Source: Ulota crispa (lineage: Eukaryota > Streptophyta > Bryopsida > Orthotrichales > Orthotrichaceae). Taken from it: a stretch of DNA of 64,000 bases. The translations under genes were made by a program, and so were the position numbers. This document shows, in pieces, positions 47,183 through 63,378 of this stretch. Positions within the stretch are counted from its first letter, which is position 1. Each line of letters begins with the position of its first letter. The stretch covers positions 18,324,483-18,388,482 of the forward strand of contig OY987249.1 of NCBI GenBank assembly GCA_963920765.1, given 5' to 3'. The notes under the pieces were generated by a model. That model saw nothing but the letters and a program-made list of their open reading frames with translations. It searched no databases and had not been told where the DNA came from.

Positions 47183-47567
47183 TATACATTGCCATCATCA
47201 TTGCTTGGGCATTGTGCTAAAAAATTGCAAGTTTTTGCAATGCCAAAATGCCCACAATGACATACTTCAAAACCATGAAAATTGAAAATAGAACAAGAGT
47301 GTGCTCTTTGTTGAGTTCCATGATTAGTGAAGGTGAGAGGAAGATTTCAAAAATTGTAAAGATACATGTAGGAATACACAAGGGTAGAGGTTTGACAAGT
47401 GTTATGGGGTTGGCCTTTGGAGGCTTCACACCAAGGTGGGCCAAAGCATTTACAAACGATTTTTTACTAATTCTTTTCAGCCCATTTCATTAGCCTCTCA
47501 CCAAAATTTGGCCACTCAAATCCACAGCCTATTGACTTGGCCAATCATAGTGTGAAGCCGCCCTTAA

Positions 47568-48463
47568 TCCTTTAAAGACCACACACATTTTCCCAAAATC
47601 CACTAAAAACCAAGGCAATAAAATTAGATGTGCATTTGAATCAAATATGGACTCAATTTGAATAATCCAACCGTACAATTGAGAAGTACACATTGTTTTT
47701 TGTAATACATCAAAATTTCAGCTAGATCTACTGTTGGAGGTGAAATATTATACTGATTGAGTGAGCTGTATATGGAAAATCTCTAGTTTTTCATGCTTGT
47801 GTGATTTTGAATGTTTACGCTTCATGCAAGCTTTGGTTGAGAAGAGCCTTACATTTCTAGAAAGCAAGGTTTTCCACCTTTCCAATGAGACTAGTTTCAC
47901 ACAAAATAGACAAAAATGGCAATCACAAAGTGTAGCTAAGTGGACAAAAAGGGTAAAAAATCCCATTTTCTTTGCTACCCTAAAACAATTCTACAAGAAA
48001 TTTGATAATTGTTATGGAAAATCCAATCAATGAAAACAATCAAGAATTGGCCTGAAATGTAGGATGAATTTTTTTATAAATAAATTGATTATATCATTTT
48101 AGTGGATTCTCAAATAGTACAATTGTACTACTACCGTATAGGAAAACAATACAAGCTTATTTCTTAAGCAATTTGATTTTTTTTTAAATTGTGCAATTGA
48201 AACTTGACATTCTTCTTGAATGTCTGATGTATTGAGTTGTTGTTTTGATCCCTCTTTGACCAAATACGGATACGTATTTTGAGGCCATGATGTATAAACA
48301 CTATTATTTATCAACTCACATATCCAATTTCATTGTCATTTCTTGGGTTAGATGCAAGATTCTTGTGATCACAAGCATTCTTCAAGATCATTTTCCAAAT
48401 TGTTGAGTGATTTTATTGTATAGGCCAAAAACTACTCTCCCAAACCAAAATATGGTTGGGTGG
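47568..48463 (-). repeat. TTAA element, family D copy 2 (about 0.9 kb), inverted
   Basis: TTAA at 47564-47567 precedes TCCTTTAAAGACCACACAC. The body is the reverse complement of 39141-40047 with scattered differences. The far end has lost the last bases of the terminal repeat (accacccaaccatattttgg remains in complement, next to a partial TTAA). Confidence 0.88.
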
Positions 48464-49340
48464 TTAATTAGGCATTCTACATGGTCACATTAAAGCTTAA
48501 ATCTTCAAAGACTTGACTCAAGTTGTTGTTTGGACATTTTATTAAATTAGCAAATTCATTATACTTTTTCTTTTTCTTTTGTCTAAGTCAATCAATTTGG
48601 ACTTTGTCATTTTCTGGATTATTAATTGTGGACTTTGGATAATCCGTATTCCATAATTAGTAAAACACGTCATATTTTCTTTTGGCAGTAATTTTTCATT
48701 ATTACAATATTGTGGAAGGAAACAATAGAATCAAAATTAGCCCAATTTTATGACTGTGCGTTAGTGGGTTCAACAATTTTCATAATTAGCTGAAAGGATT
48801 ATAATTATTTGGAATAGTATTTATGTAGCAAATCATACATGAAAGCTATAAAAAACAACAAATGCCATATTGCTTCCCTGTATATTGCGCACTCAATTTA
48901 TACCGTTTCAAAAGTTTTTCATGTGTAAACAACAAAAATCCTTTCATCAATGCAATATGTGGGACAAATCCTTTTTCTTTTAAACATTTCAAGTTTGATG
49001 TATTAGCTATGAAAGAGACTATGTTGTCACAATGTTACAAATCTCCATGTAGTCACACGCAATTGGAGCATTGTCTATATTGGTTACTTCCACATGCATA
49101 AACGCCCAACAGGAATTTTAGGACATTTCTAATCGCCCTTGACATAAGTTGGAAAAAGATCGATTTTGACCATTCTTATATAGAAAGGGCAGAAAAGTTG
49201 TTTTAAACTTACAATGAAATTATCTAATTTCTATAAGTTTTATGAGTTAAAAACTTTCAACAAATTCTCCTTGAAGAAAGCATATAAAATATTTGTCCAT
49301 GATTTACATGTAGATACATCATTTGAGCATGTTTTGCATA
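48464..49340. other. Spacer, no gene seen
   Basis: AT-rich, no exon or repeat recognised. Confidence 0.4.
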
Positions 49341-49482
49341 TAAGGTAGGTATACCCATTTTCAATCATCATCCCAATTTTGCCCCTATGTACCCAAAGTG
49401 ATCATTCCATTTCCAAAATGACTACTTGGAGTACATAAGGACCAAATTGGGACAATGGTTGAAAATGGATATACCTACCTTA
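49341..49482. repeat. 142-bp foldback element
   Basis: Left taaggtaggtatacccattt then tcaatcatcatcccaatttt pairs imperfectly with the right arm (aaattgggacaatggttgaa, then aatggatatacctacctta). Arms about 60 bp, loop near 49405. A small MITE or hairpin transcript source. Confidence 0.8.
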
Positions 49483-51223
49483 CCAATTACACTATCTCAT
49501 TACATTTTCCATCTAGAGATATTGAATTCCCTTACATTATACTATTGCTTCATGCTAATTCTTTACACAATAAGTTCCAAAAATCAGATATCATATAGAT
49601 ACCATATCTAATTAAATTTGGATCATTCATGCAATTCAAGATTATGTCTCCAAATCACTGGAAGATCTCCCAATGCTTAGGGGCATAGATCTCTCCATTT
49701 TCTGCACATATCTCCCTAATATTTTGTATATATTTCCAAATTTTCCTTTTTCGGATTGTTATCTGATAGTCAAGAATTAGTTGAATATCAGTTTTTGATA
49801 AATGAAGAAGAAATCATATGATAACCCACAAATATGAGAAAACATTATAAAACTCAAAGGTAGAGGTATTTGCATACTTTATTAACACTAATCTCATCTA
49901 TGTCATAAAGCGTGGATTGTTTATATGTCTTCAGAACTATCTAATAACACCAAAAGTTTCAAAGTTTTATTTTATAAAACATTGGGTGTGAAGTATTGGA
50001 TTTCTACTTGTCACCCACAATTGGGTGAACAGTCACCAAAAATTAAGAGATAGACAAGTAGCTAGACAACACAAAACAAGTGCAAGGCCTGTTTATTTTA
50101 TAAAATATATCATGAACATACGAGAAATTTTCATTTGAGTTTTGAATGCCTTAACTTACTTTTTGCCGAGGTAATCGCCAAAATTTATTATCTAGGTGGG
50201 GGTGGTATTGTCATTTTTTTGATGAACTTATTGTTGTGTTTGAATGGAAGTACACATTTTTCATTTGTATTTTACATATTGCATGCTCATTTATTTTGGA
50301 AGGTTACCAGTTTATGCCTTCTGAATTACAAAGTCCTTTAAAGTTCACATATCACCATTGCACAATTTTCATTTGAAGTTATGTTAATTTATACAAGTCA
50401 TCGTTTCAGATTCAAGCCATTTAAATTATCTTTAGATTTTGTTTGAGATTTCATATTTAACTATTCATGGACTATCCAAAGTGCATAAGCAATAATACGT
50501 AAATAGCTTTGGTTTGCAAAATATTAAGAAATATTTGATTCAAATCACAAGATATATTGGAATATACGCCTAGCTAAAACATGAGGAAATATTCATTTAG
50601 AGATAGAAATATAGAAAGTCCATGATTACATGAATGATGATTAGAGCCTCAACGATATATTTAACTAACTAAGTTTAAACACCAGTTAGCAATAAATTAT
50701 CATGTAGTACATTTTGGCAACTTCTAACTTCACGAGAAGCTCCAATAATTTACGACTTCTACCCTTCATTTGGCTACCAAAAATAAATGAATACAATTCA
50801 GTATTTTCTCTCTCTCAAGTGAACGTGCAAGCTTTCTACAAGCTATAGGATTTCCATAACTTTTTGTTGAGACTCGAAGTTAGTATGGATTTTGAAGAAC
50901 TCAAGAAAACTCAAATCAGACACATACTACGCTTGAAACATCCAACAAGGAGTAAACAAATTACCAAGGAAAGCTTGAAATTTTGAATTACTAATGCGAA
51001 GGCACAAATACTCCTAGGCAAGAAAATCTACCACCCAACTTGCAAATTTGAACACTATAATCTTTTCATCTACTAATCCATGAATGCCTTTAGTGCATAA
51101 AAGTAGGGTGTAGCAAAATGGGAGATATCTTAAAAGTGTTCTCTAACACACCGGAACATCTTAGACTTTTTGGTGTACCAACGGTGAACATTTTAGGGCA
51201 CGGTTGCTTTCACTGCACCCCAC
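49483..51223. other. Spacer, no gene seen
   Basis: AT-rich; nothing recognised. Confidence 0.4.
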
Positions 51224-51227
51224 TTAA

Positions 51228-51455
51228 CCTTTTAAATGTCCAAAAGGCCCTTTGCAACCAGTACAATCTGGGGTATTTTTCTTGTATTTGGAATGGATTC
51301 ATACCTCTATTACATTTGAAATCAATAAAGAAGTTGAAATACGTATAAATGCGGTTCTAGTGAGCTATTTGAGATCTCAAGTTAAAATTTCTTATTGGTA
51401 GCAAATACCAAATATACGGCAACGTATCTACTATGCCCCTTGGGACATTTAAGGA
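51228..51455 (-). repeat. Family B element (228 bp)
   Basis: TTAA at 51224-51227 and 51456-51459. Left CCTTTTAAATGTCCAAAAGG. Interior in reverse orientation to 3810-4035: cctttgcaaccagtacaat, ttcttgtatttggaatggat, tctattacatttgaaatcaa, gttctagtgagctatttgagat, actatgccc. Confidence 0.82.
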
Positions 51456-51459
51456 TTAA

Positions 51460-53237
51460 AAACGACCTTGCCTTGAATTTGAGCAACTCCCTTTGCAACC
51501 TCAAAATGTTCACAAACAATTCAGAAAAAAGTTTGATACATACAAACCAAAGTGAGTTACATGGAACTTCTACTCTTCTTTTAAAGGTAAATTCATAAAA
51601 ATATGTTTTAAAACGTGCATCCCCTTCTGTAAATGTTGCTTGCACGGAATCCTTTACATTTTTGGTTGTCTTTATACTTGTGAATGTAACCGCAAAAATT
51701 GCTCAGTAGAATCACGTTACTTTATGTTTATGTCATTGTTGTCAACAAAAAAGACACGTGACAATGTTTTTTTCTAGCAACATTTATGGAAGCTAAGAGT
51801 CTCAAGCACAAACAATCTCTTGTTTGTGCTATTAATGAGTAGGGCTTAAATGTGGAATGCCCTTGCTTGAGGCCCTTCTCATACACAAAAACCCTTTGAA
51901 TCCCTACATGTCCAAGGCACCAAATTTTGGTGTTTAGGAAACTTTAAGGCCTTGTTGAAGGCAAAGATTCAAATGCTTTTTTTGAGTGGAAAAGTTGCAA
52001 TTTGAAAGTAGCTTCAACGTTCAATTTGAAGGTAGCTTCAATGTTCAATTTGAAGGTAGCTTCAATGTTCAATTTGAGTGTCCTTCATACTACATTCCAA
52101 TTTTTTTTGGTGAAAGCTAAAGTGCAAGCATGCTTATTGCACATTACAAATTGTGATGAATAGTGTCACTAAAGAGCCTATGACAAGCTGCCACATTGGA
52201 AAAGCGGGGTTGCAAGTTAAGAATAAAATCAAGATTACCCTTTGGGTAGTGAGGGCTATGCTATTGAAATTTCAGTGTCTAATAAAATCCAAATGTGTTT
52301 TAGGGCTAAATTCACTTGGAATGTCTTTGTTATACAAAAGTTTAGTCACCATTGAATTCTCTTTGATCATAATGATATTTGACTTGTGATTGGAACCAAA
52401 AATGTTCTTTGTATTAGGTGGTAGCTTTTTACCTATTGCATTGCAAGCTCATTTGAGAAAGTATGATTATGGACTTGAAAGTGGACTCATTGGTTTTGAA
52501 ATAACAACAATAAATACTAAATCATCATAAGTGATTGTTTTCCAATTTTTACCTAAAGGTTACTATTTTTACATAACAAGTTTTGAGTGACTCCAAAAAA
52601 AATAGTAAAGTTTGTATTCATCCACTTTTAGTCACAAATATCTTGAGCTCTGTGTGATTTTTTCAGAATATTTTTAGCTACACCATCTAAAAGCCTTGAA
52701 GTTCAAGTTTCTACAATTACAAGTTTTTTTCAATGTTTAATGATGATCTTACTCCAACAATTCAAAAACTTCAAAAATGTCTTTTAAAAGCAAGAGAAAT
52801 ACCCTTGGACACTTAAAGGACTTTTTTTTGTGTAACTTAAGTCAGAAGCAACCCACAGCTAATAACTCCCATTCTCAACTAGTAGGGGGTGCTATTTCCA
52901 CTATGAGCAAGGATAGGTGCTTTGGAATGCATTTTTTTGACTTTTTCAAGATTGGGGCCTCTTATATCATGCCACATGTTCCAAAGTGAGGTAAGAAGTA
53001 ATGAGTTGAAATCAGTTTGGTTACTATCAGAATTGCATACATCTAGACATTGGCAATGGGTGAAAAACACTTTTCAACTCCAAAAATTCATAGTAATTTC
53101 AATTTTGCAAATAAAATTATGAAAAATTTGCAACCTCAATATTTCTTATCTTCCTACATGGAAAAAAACATTTTTTGCCTCAAACTCTTTGTAGTTTTCT
53201 GCAGAATTGCTTAAGTTATTGGTTATGGGTGCTTCTA
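51460..53237. other. Spacer with a 26-bp tandem repeat at 51998-52076
   Basis: Three and a half copies of a unit around ttcaatttgaaggtagcttc occur at 51998-52076. No gene seen in the rest. Confidence 0.5.
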
Positions 53238-53376
53238 CACTATTAGGAAACGGTGTCCAAATTGACATGCCCTAATTGACTTTATGTGTCCAAATTGATA
53301 GAAAAGTGTCCCAATTAACAAAAATATGTCCCAATTGACATGTCCTAATTGACAAAAAATGGCCAACTTGATAGTG
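53238..53376. repeat. Possible CACTA-type MITE with internal tandem motif
   Basis: Starts CACTATTAGGAAACGGTG and ends with the inverted CACTATCAAGTTGGCCATT. The interior is five to six degenerate copies of gtcc(a/c)aattgaca(a/t). No clean 3-bp duplication, so the class is tentative. Confidence 0.5.
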
Positions 53377-53396
53377 TTCCCTTGCATTGCTACCTT

Positions 53397-53903
53397 AGAG
53401 CATCTCCACCGGAGGCTCTATTCACTCAAAGTGGATGAAAAGTAGCCAGGCCCCTCTCAAACTCTCTTATTTGGCAAATCTAGCAAGCCACTCTCCAAGC
53501 CACTATTCATGCACTATTCACCCTAAGTTTAGTGAGCTTTATTCTCTACTTCCTTAGATAAGTGGTCAATTGCTTATATATGGGGTGTGTTGGAGTGCAA
53601 GACCACATTTTCAAAGAGCATGGGTGGAGATTGAGACCCTTTAGGCCTTGCCAGACCAAATGGAAAACTTTGAGCTAGTCTCGACCAGTGTGCGGGGAGA
53701 TTTTGAGCATTTTTGGCTAAAAGCCTATATTTCTCAATTTCATTTGATTTTTTCAACGGATGTATCGACTATTCTCCATATACCTACAAAAATTATGGCC
53801 AATTTATTCAAATTTCAATTGATTTTTTACACATTTCATTCGGCTGACTTTCTATTTTTTTCGGCTCTCCACGTCCATTGGTCTGGACCGGTGGAGATGC
53901 TCT
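53397..53903. repeat. Inverted-repeat element, ends AGAGCATCTCCACCGG
   Basis: Left AGAGCATCTCCACCGG and right ccggtggagatgctct are perfect 16-bp inverted repeats about 507 bp apart. This GAGCATCTCCA-type end is a familiar plant MITE terminus. It lies 290 bp upstream of the rubredoxin start codon. Confidence 0.8.
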
Positions 53904-54190
53904 TAGAGCTGGCATATGCCAACAACGATATCCCCCACTTCCAGCAACGAAACTAACAAGAGGAGCCACGTCACATGTGGATAACTTATCGGCGGTAGAA
54001 CGTACCGCAAAGCGTACCCTATAACCGCCCCCCCTGTCACCGTGTGTATCGTCTCCCTCCCGTCTATCTATCTGCTCCGGAGCGTGGCGCCTGCCGTACC
54101 ACCGCAACCGCAACTGCAGCCCAATTCCTGCCACAAGGCTCCGCATTCCGGAATTCCACCGTGGTTACTCATTCCCCTAAGCTCCCGACA

Positions 54191-56115
54191 ATGGCGACTG
54201 CTGCAGCGGCTTCCAGTGTTGCGGCCTCGGCATCGGCGTCGTCTCTTCTTACGAGCTTCGGAGTTCGCAATGCGAGCGTGGGAGGAGTGTCGAGGCGGAT
54301 GTCGCCCTCGGGATTGAGCTTGACGAAGACTGCGTCTCTTCACAGACGAAGCCGAAGAAGAAGCGTTGTCGCCGCGGCTGGGGTGAGCTCAGTCAAATTT
54401 AGATCTCAAATGCATTTTTTTGCCTTTTTTTTACTTGCATTGGAATAGTATCCTGATTACAGAAAACATGATGAATAATTCTGAACAAGATTAGCGAATA
54501 TCACTAATTGCATCAAGATAGAGATTCTTGAAATTGCGCCTTCTTAATTTTAGACTGATCAAAGTGTACAAGATCTTTTTGGCAAAGGAGAGCGGATTAG
54601 AATGCGTTATTTGAAATGTCGGTACCGCTGGAGAGAATAGGAAGAATTTATAGGAATATGTTGAGGAAATGGATGTATATTTTAGGTGAATATAATATAA
54701 TGATGAATCGGCGTTTTTTTGAGTCTCGGTGGATTTACTGGTGTTCCTGCCATTGGCTAGGGTTTTTTTTCTTCTGTGGAAGGATAGGAATTAGGTTTAC
54801 AGTAATTAGATCTGAGTTTGTGTTGGACAGCGAGCAGGATAATATTGAGGAGAAGCAGGCCGAGTTGAGAGAGAAGGAGGTGATGAAGGCAGCGTTGGAG
54901 GACGTCTTGCGTAATGTCGAGGAGCTGAAACCTGTGGATCCCGAGAAACCTCTTGTGTCTCGTGAAGGTAGGTCAGGAGTTTTACGTCGCTGGAATACTG
55001 AATTTAAATAGATCGGTAAAGTAAATGTGAAGACTTGAAATGGCTTGGTTCTCGTGAATTCAAAAGGGACCTTTCTACAAATGGTGAAGAACGTTATGGA
55101 ATAGAAGTGCATAAAAGAAAATGAAATGCTACATAATTACTGAACCTTGGATATATCAATTCTTCCTTGAATGGCAGATGTGTTCAATCTGTGACAAGCT
55201 CATTTCATAAGAATGTTATTTAGGATACCGGAAATGGCTTGGTTCTCGTCAATTCAAAAGGGACCTTTCTAGAACTGGTGAAGAATGTTATGTAATGAAA
55301 GTACATGAAAAGAAGGGGAAATCTTACGTAATTACTGAACCTTGGATACATCAATTCTTCTTTGAGTGGCAGATGTGCCTAAGCTGTGACAAGCTGATTT
55401 CATAAGAACATCATTTAGGGTACCGGGAGTAGCGGTGTGATCTTCATTTTCGTAAATTTCTAAATATTAAGTTGGAGGATACTGTTTGTGTCGCTTTAAG
55501 CATGTTAACATATATGGAGGTGTGCTTTAATGGGAGATTGGTACAGAAGCATGGAGAAATCACTTTGTGAAATAGAGTTAAACTCTTTGGGAGATCAAAT
55601 TTTGATCATTATGAATGGAATTCTTCTGCAAGTATTTGAAGTAAGTGATTTTTGAAAGGATGGTACATTGCACAACAGTAAGGATGTGGCCTTGTATTTT
55701 AATTTTAATTTCTTTTATCCTGGCATTTAAGTTGGCTCCTGTATAGTTCTGGGTCATATCAACAAGGATATGATGTATATGTGCAGGATTGGAGGAGAGG
55801 TTTGCCGTGATCAACACTGGTGCCTATGAGTGCCGCTCATGCGGCCATACATTCGAGGAAAAGAAGGGAGACTCGACCTACCCCGTGGCTGCAGGCACCA
55901 TGTTCCGAGACCTTCCGGAAGACTGGCTCTGCCCGACATGCGGTGCGGCCAAGAATTACTTCCAAACGAAGAGCGTGGAAGTGGCCGGGTTTGCCCAAAA
56001 CCAACAATATGGACTGGGTGGGAATACGTTGACAGCTGGGCAGAAGAGTCTCGTCATCTACGGTTCCCTCTTGGCATTCTTTGCTCTTTTCCTTTCTGGT
56101 TATTTCTTACAGTAG
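54191..56115 (+). CDS. RBD1: Chloroplast membrane-anchored rubredoxin (RBD1/RubA-type)
   Basis: Three exons: 54191-54382, 54838-54967 and 55787-56115; phases 0 and 1; 216 residues. The first 64 residues are Ala/Ser/Arg-rich (MATAAAASSVAASASASS, then HRRSRRRSVVAAAG), typical of a transit peptide. Next comes a charged helix (EEKQAELREKEVMKAALEDV). The rubredoxin fold follows, with iron ligands in CRSC (123-126) and CPTC (156-159), and the usual YEC, YPVAAGTMFRDLPEDW and AKNYF elements. A single C-terminal helix (about 195-215, SLVIYGSLLAFFALFLSGYF) anchors it. Homologues in cyanobacteria, algae and plants are needed for photosystem II assembly. Exon 2 must start at the second AG (GCGAGCAG/GAT); the nearer AG would give a stop. 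Intron 2 holds a 194-bp tandem duplication. The PDZ-rubredoxin ENH1 is excluded because no PDZ domain is present. The start is the ATG that opens the transit-like sequence; frames upstream are GC-rich leader. Confidence 0.95.
55036..55425 (+). repeat. Tandem duplication (about 194 bp x 2) in rubredoxin intron 2
   Basis: gaaatggcttggttctcgt starts both copies (55036 and about 55231). Shared blocks: attcaaaagggacctttcta, attactgaaccttggata, agatgtg and ctgtgacaagct(c/g)atttca. The copies differ by about 10 percent. Confidence 0.92.
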
Positions 56116-56794
56116 TAGATAGCACGTATACTTGGGAGAGGATTGTGCTTGGTTATTCTACCTGAATTGTAGATTAGCCTTTGTATGATGCGTTAAGGAA
56201 AGAGAGAGAAAGAGAGAGAGAGAGAGACCTGTGGTTTGTATTATGTCCTTTATGTAAATTGAATTTGAGAATTGCCTCATTGTGCTTCGTAGGTTTTTTC
56301 TTGTTGTGTGTCAGTGTACTTCTAACGTTGAGCCGAAGGTCCAACGACCATGAATGCAAATATCTCCTTCAACAAAGACCTTTTGTTTCGCAGACCTTCA
56401 TGACTAGACACTTTTAATAATGCCATTTGAAATAATGCTGCTACTATAACTGCAACATAGCTTGGTTTTCTAGATGACCTCTAAGCACAGCTCACTTCAT
56501 CACATTTTATACAACTTGTGTGTTTGACTCTGGTGTGGGGGAGTAAAAGTACTATTGAACATATTACAGAAGTACTTATTCGAAGTAAGTTGAATTAATT
56601 GTCCAACACTGAGTAGTACTGCTATTTGAACTGCGTGTTCTCAACGAGAAGCAGATCAATTTTGAAGTTCTTTTCTAGATTATTCCGCAAAAGTTGTAAC
56701 TATAATTCTGTGCTATTCCTACTATATAAATGCCTCAAATTAGTAAATCACTCTCTTAGATCCAGTGGATACCGAGCCAGCTCCTGGGGCCTAT
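56116..56794. other. Short gap between convergent rubredoxin and P450 genes
   Basis: Holds the two 3' UTRs. A (GA)n run lies at about 56198-56226. No further gene. Confidence 0.6.
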
Positions 56795-61147
<4,353 letters not shown>

Positions 61148-61603
61148 TGCAACTGCTATTGCTTGCCTGCTGAATGCTAATTGTCACAAATTGAAAGCTC
61201 CTTCACATCCGATCAGAGATCTTGTGACAAGTCACTCACTCACAGAACTGAACCAAGGAGTGTGTGTTTTTCGATTTGCAAGGGACGGGGATATATGACG
61301 AACTCGGTCAAGGGAATTGGGAGATAGTCAGTGGTCAGTGGTGCGAGAGCGGAGCTCCGGTGGCGGAGACGACTGGGGAGACCGCAGGGGGTCAATAGAT
61401 GAGGCCATTAGTCAGAGTGCCAGACTTGACATATTCTTGGTAGAGCTTGGGTTTTGGTTTGGGTCTTCTGGGGGCGTGGGGGAGGGGGTCCAGTTTCATT
61501 TATATTCGATTCTGGAGTCCGAGACCCTGAGATTTTTGTTTCGATTTGAAAGGAATATTCCATCCTCTATAGAAGACTTGGCCAGGCAGTATTTTTATAA
61601 TAA
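61148..61603. other. P450 promoter region
   Basis: GC-richer than the surrounding spacer. atatatgacg at 61291 (minus strand CATATAT) is the only TATA-like site, about 145 bp upstream of the start codon. No other element recognised. Confidence 0.35.
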
Positions 61604-62886
61604 GGTAGATTTGATGGGTACCTGAAATTTGTCATAGGTATGTATCCCTTGCTTTTTCAGAACTTGCACAAATATCCTTTGGACCATAATTTTCAAACGC
61701 TTGTTTTGTTGTGCGTGCAACTTTTCTTCTTCCTTCGTGCGCATGTTGCTTCTTTTTTGTTTTATTACATTCCCTCTTTCAACATTGGTCATGAAGAGAG
61801 TACAAGCACAACCATTGAATGCCTAAAAACTATAGTTCAAGGGTATTTGTGCAATTCTTGAAAAAGAAGGGGTACCTATGTAAATATTACAAACTTTAGA
61901 GATATCCATCAAATTTTTCCTTTCTAAAATAGGGAAAATTTGATGGATATCCTTGAAGGTTGTGATATTTGTATAAATGCTCACAATTTTTCAAAAATTG
62001 TATAAATGTCTTTGGATCATAATTTTCAAGTGTTTGTTTTGTTATGCATGTTACTTCCTTCTCCCTTTGTGCGTATGGTGCTTCTTTCTTGTTTTGTTCC
62101 ACTCCTTACTTTAACTTTGATCATGAAGACAATGGCATGCACAACAAAATGAATAATTGAAAATCATGGTCCAAGGGTATTTGCGCAATTTTTGGAAAAC
62201 CAAGGGTATAGGTAGATATACAAATGTGGTAAACTTTATGGGTGTCCATAAAAAAATTCTTTTTTATAATAGGGAAAATTTGATGGACACCTTTGAAGTT
62301 TGCAATATGTATACATATGTCAATGGTTTTTCAGAAATTGCACAAATATCCTTGGACCAAAACTTTCAATCATTTGTTTTGTTGAGCATGTCACTTTCTT
62401 CATGATCAATGTTGTAGCAAGGAGTGCAACAAACAAGAAAGAAACACCACATGCACTAAGGGAGATAAGATGGCATGTACAACAAAACAAATGCTTGAAA
62501 ATTATGGTCCCAAAATATTTTTGTAATTTCTAAAAAACCATGAGCATTTATACAAGGGAAAATTTTGGGGATACCCCCAAAGTTTGTAATATTTACATAG
62601 ATATCCTTGCTTTTTCAGAAATTATTCAAATACCCTAGCTTGGACCAAAATTTTCAGGCATTTGTTTTGTTCTGCATGTCACTTCCCTTCTTCCTTTATG
62701 TGCATGTTTTCTTTTTTTGTTTGTTTCATTTCATTCCCATCTTCAACATTGGTTATGAAGAAAGTACAAGCTCAACAATTAAATACCTAAAATCTATGGT
62801 CCAAGGGTGTTTGTGCAATTTCTGAAAAAGCAAGGATATATGTGTAAATATTGCAAATTTTAAAAGTATCCATGAAATTTTTCCTA
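61604..62886. repeat. Head-to-tail cluster of four family M elements
   Basis: Copies at about 61604-61921, 61929-62268, 62271-62555 (right end truncated) and 62555-62886. Each begins ggaaaatttgatgga or similar and contains gaagtttg(c/t)aatat, cttttt(c)agaaattgcacaaatat, ggaccataattttca, cttgttttgttgtgc, cttcctt(c/t)gtgcg and ctatggtccaagggtatttgtgcaatt. Same orientation throughout; divergence between neighbours is substantial, so the cluster is not recent. Confidence 0.85.
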
Positions 62887-62904
62887 TATACAAATACTAC
62901 AAAC

Positions 62905-62932
62905 TTAACCCTTAACCCTTAACCCTTAACCC
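62905..62932 (+). repeat. Four TTAACCC units
   Basis: TTAACCC repeated four times before the family B left end at 62930. It is not the plant telomere unit (CCCTAAA). Reads as repeated TTAA plus CCC element ends. Confidence 0.9.
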
Positions 62933-63378
62933 TTAAACAACCATAGGGAGTAGTATATACGCCAACGTATAATTGTCCTTTGCTACCAATAAGAAATTTT
63001 AATTTGGGATCTCAAGTAGCTCACTAGAACCACATTGATCTATTCTCCAACTTCTTTGTTGGTCTCAAATGTAATAGAGGTGTGGATCCATTCCAAATAC
63101 AAGAAAAATATCCCATATTGTATTGGTCGCAAAAGGCCTTTCGGTCAATTAAGGGCTAAATGATTGAGAGGCCCTTTGCGACCAATACAATACAGGATAT
63201 TTTTCTTGTATTTGGAATGGATACACACCTTTACTACATTTGAGACCAACAAAGAAGTTGGAGAATGGATCATTACGGTCTAATGGGCTACTTGAGATCC
63301 CAAATTAAAATTTCTTACTGGTTGCAAATGACAATTATACGTCACCCGTATATACTATGTCCTATGGTCATTCAAGGG
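62930..63378. repeat. Inverted pair of family B elements (449-bp palindrome)
   Basis: Copy 1 (+) 62930-63155 starts CCCTTAAACAACCATAGGG. Copy 2 (-) 63156-63378 ends cattcaaggg before TTAA (63379-63382). Each has the full family B interior in opposite orientation (caacttctttgttgg with aatgtaatagaggtgtggat against atacacacctttactacatt). They meet at a damaged CTAA at 63155-63158. Confidence 0.85.

Larger units (their letters stand above)
42493..47563. mobile_element. Decayed PIF/Harbinger-like DNA transposon
   Basis: It contains the two genes typical of this superfamily in convergent order: a Myb/SANT-like DNA-binding ORF (+) and a DDE transposase (-). Possible terminal repeats are GGGTGGCTTCATACAATG at 42493 and, inverted from 47563, GGGCGGCTTCACACTATG. 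The flanking triplets TTG and TTA differ by one base from the TTA/TAA duplication expected. Near the left end a hairpin of ggtctagca and tgctagacc lies at 42661-42721. Both ORFs are broken. Removing the 2.17-kb insertion leaves about 2.9 kb, a plausible size. The right edge abuts the TTAA element at 47568. Superfamily assignment is firm from the proteins; the exact ends are tentative. Confidence 0.72.

Noticed and set aside
54044..54190. In-frame N-terminal extension of the rubredoxin
   Set aside because: The frame is open upstream, but the ATG at 54191 starts a typical transit peptide and upstream sequence looks like GC-rich leader.
62905..62940. Interstitial telomere
   Set aside because: The unit is TTAACCC, not CCCTAAA/TTTAGGG, and it coincides with a TTAA element end.
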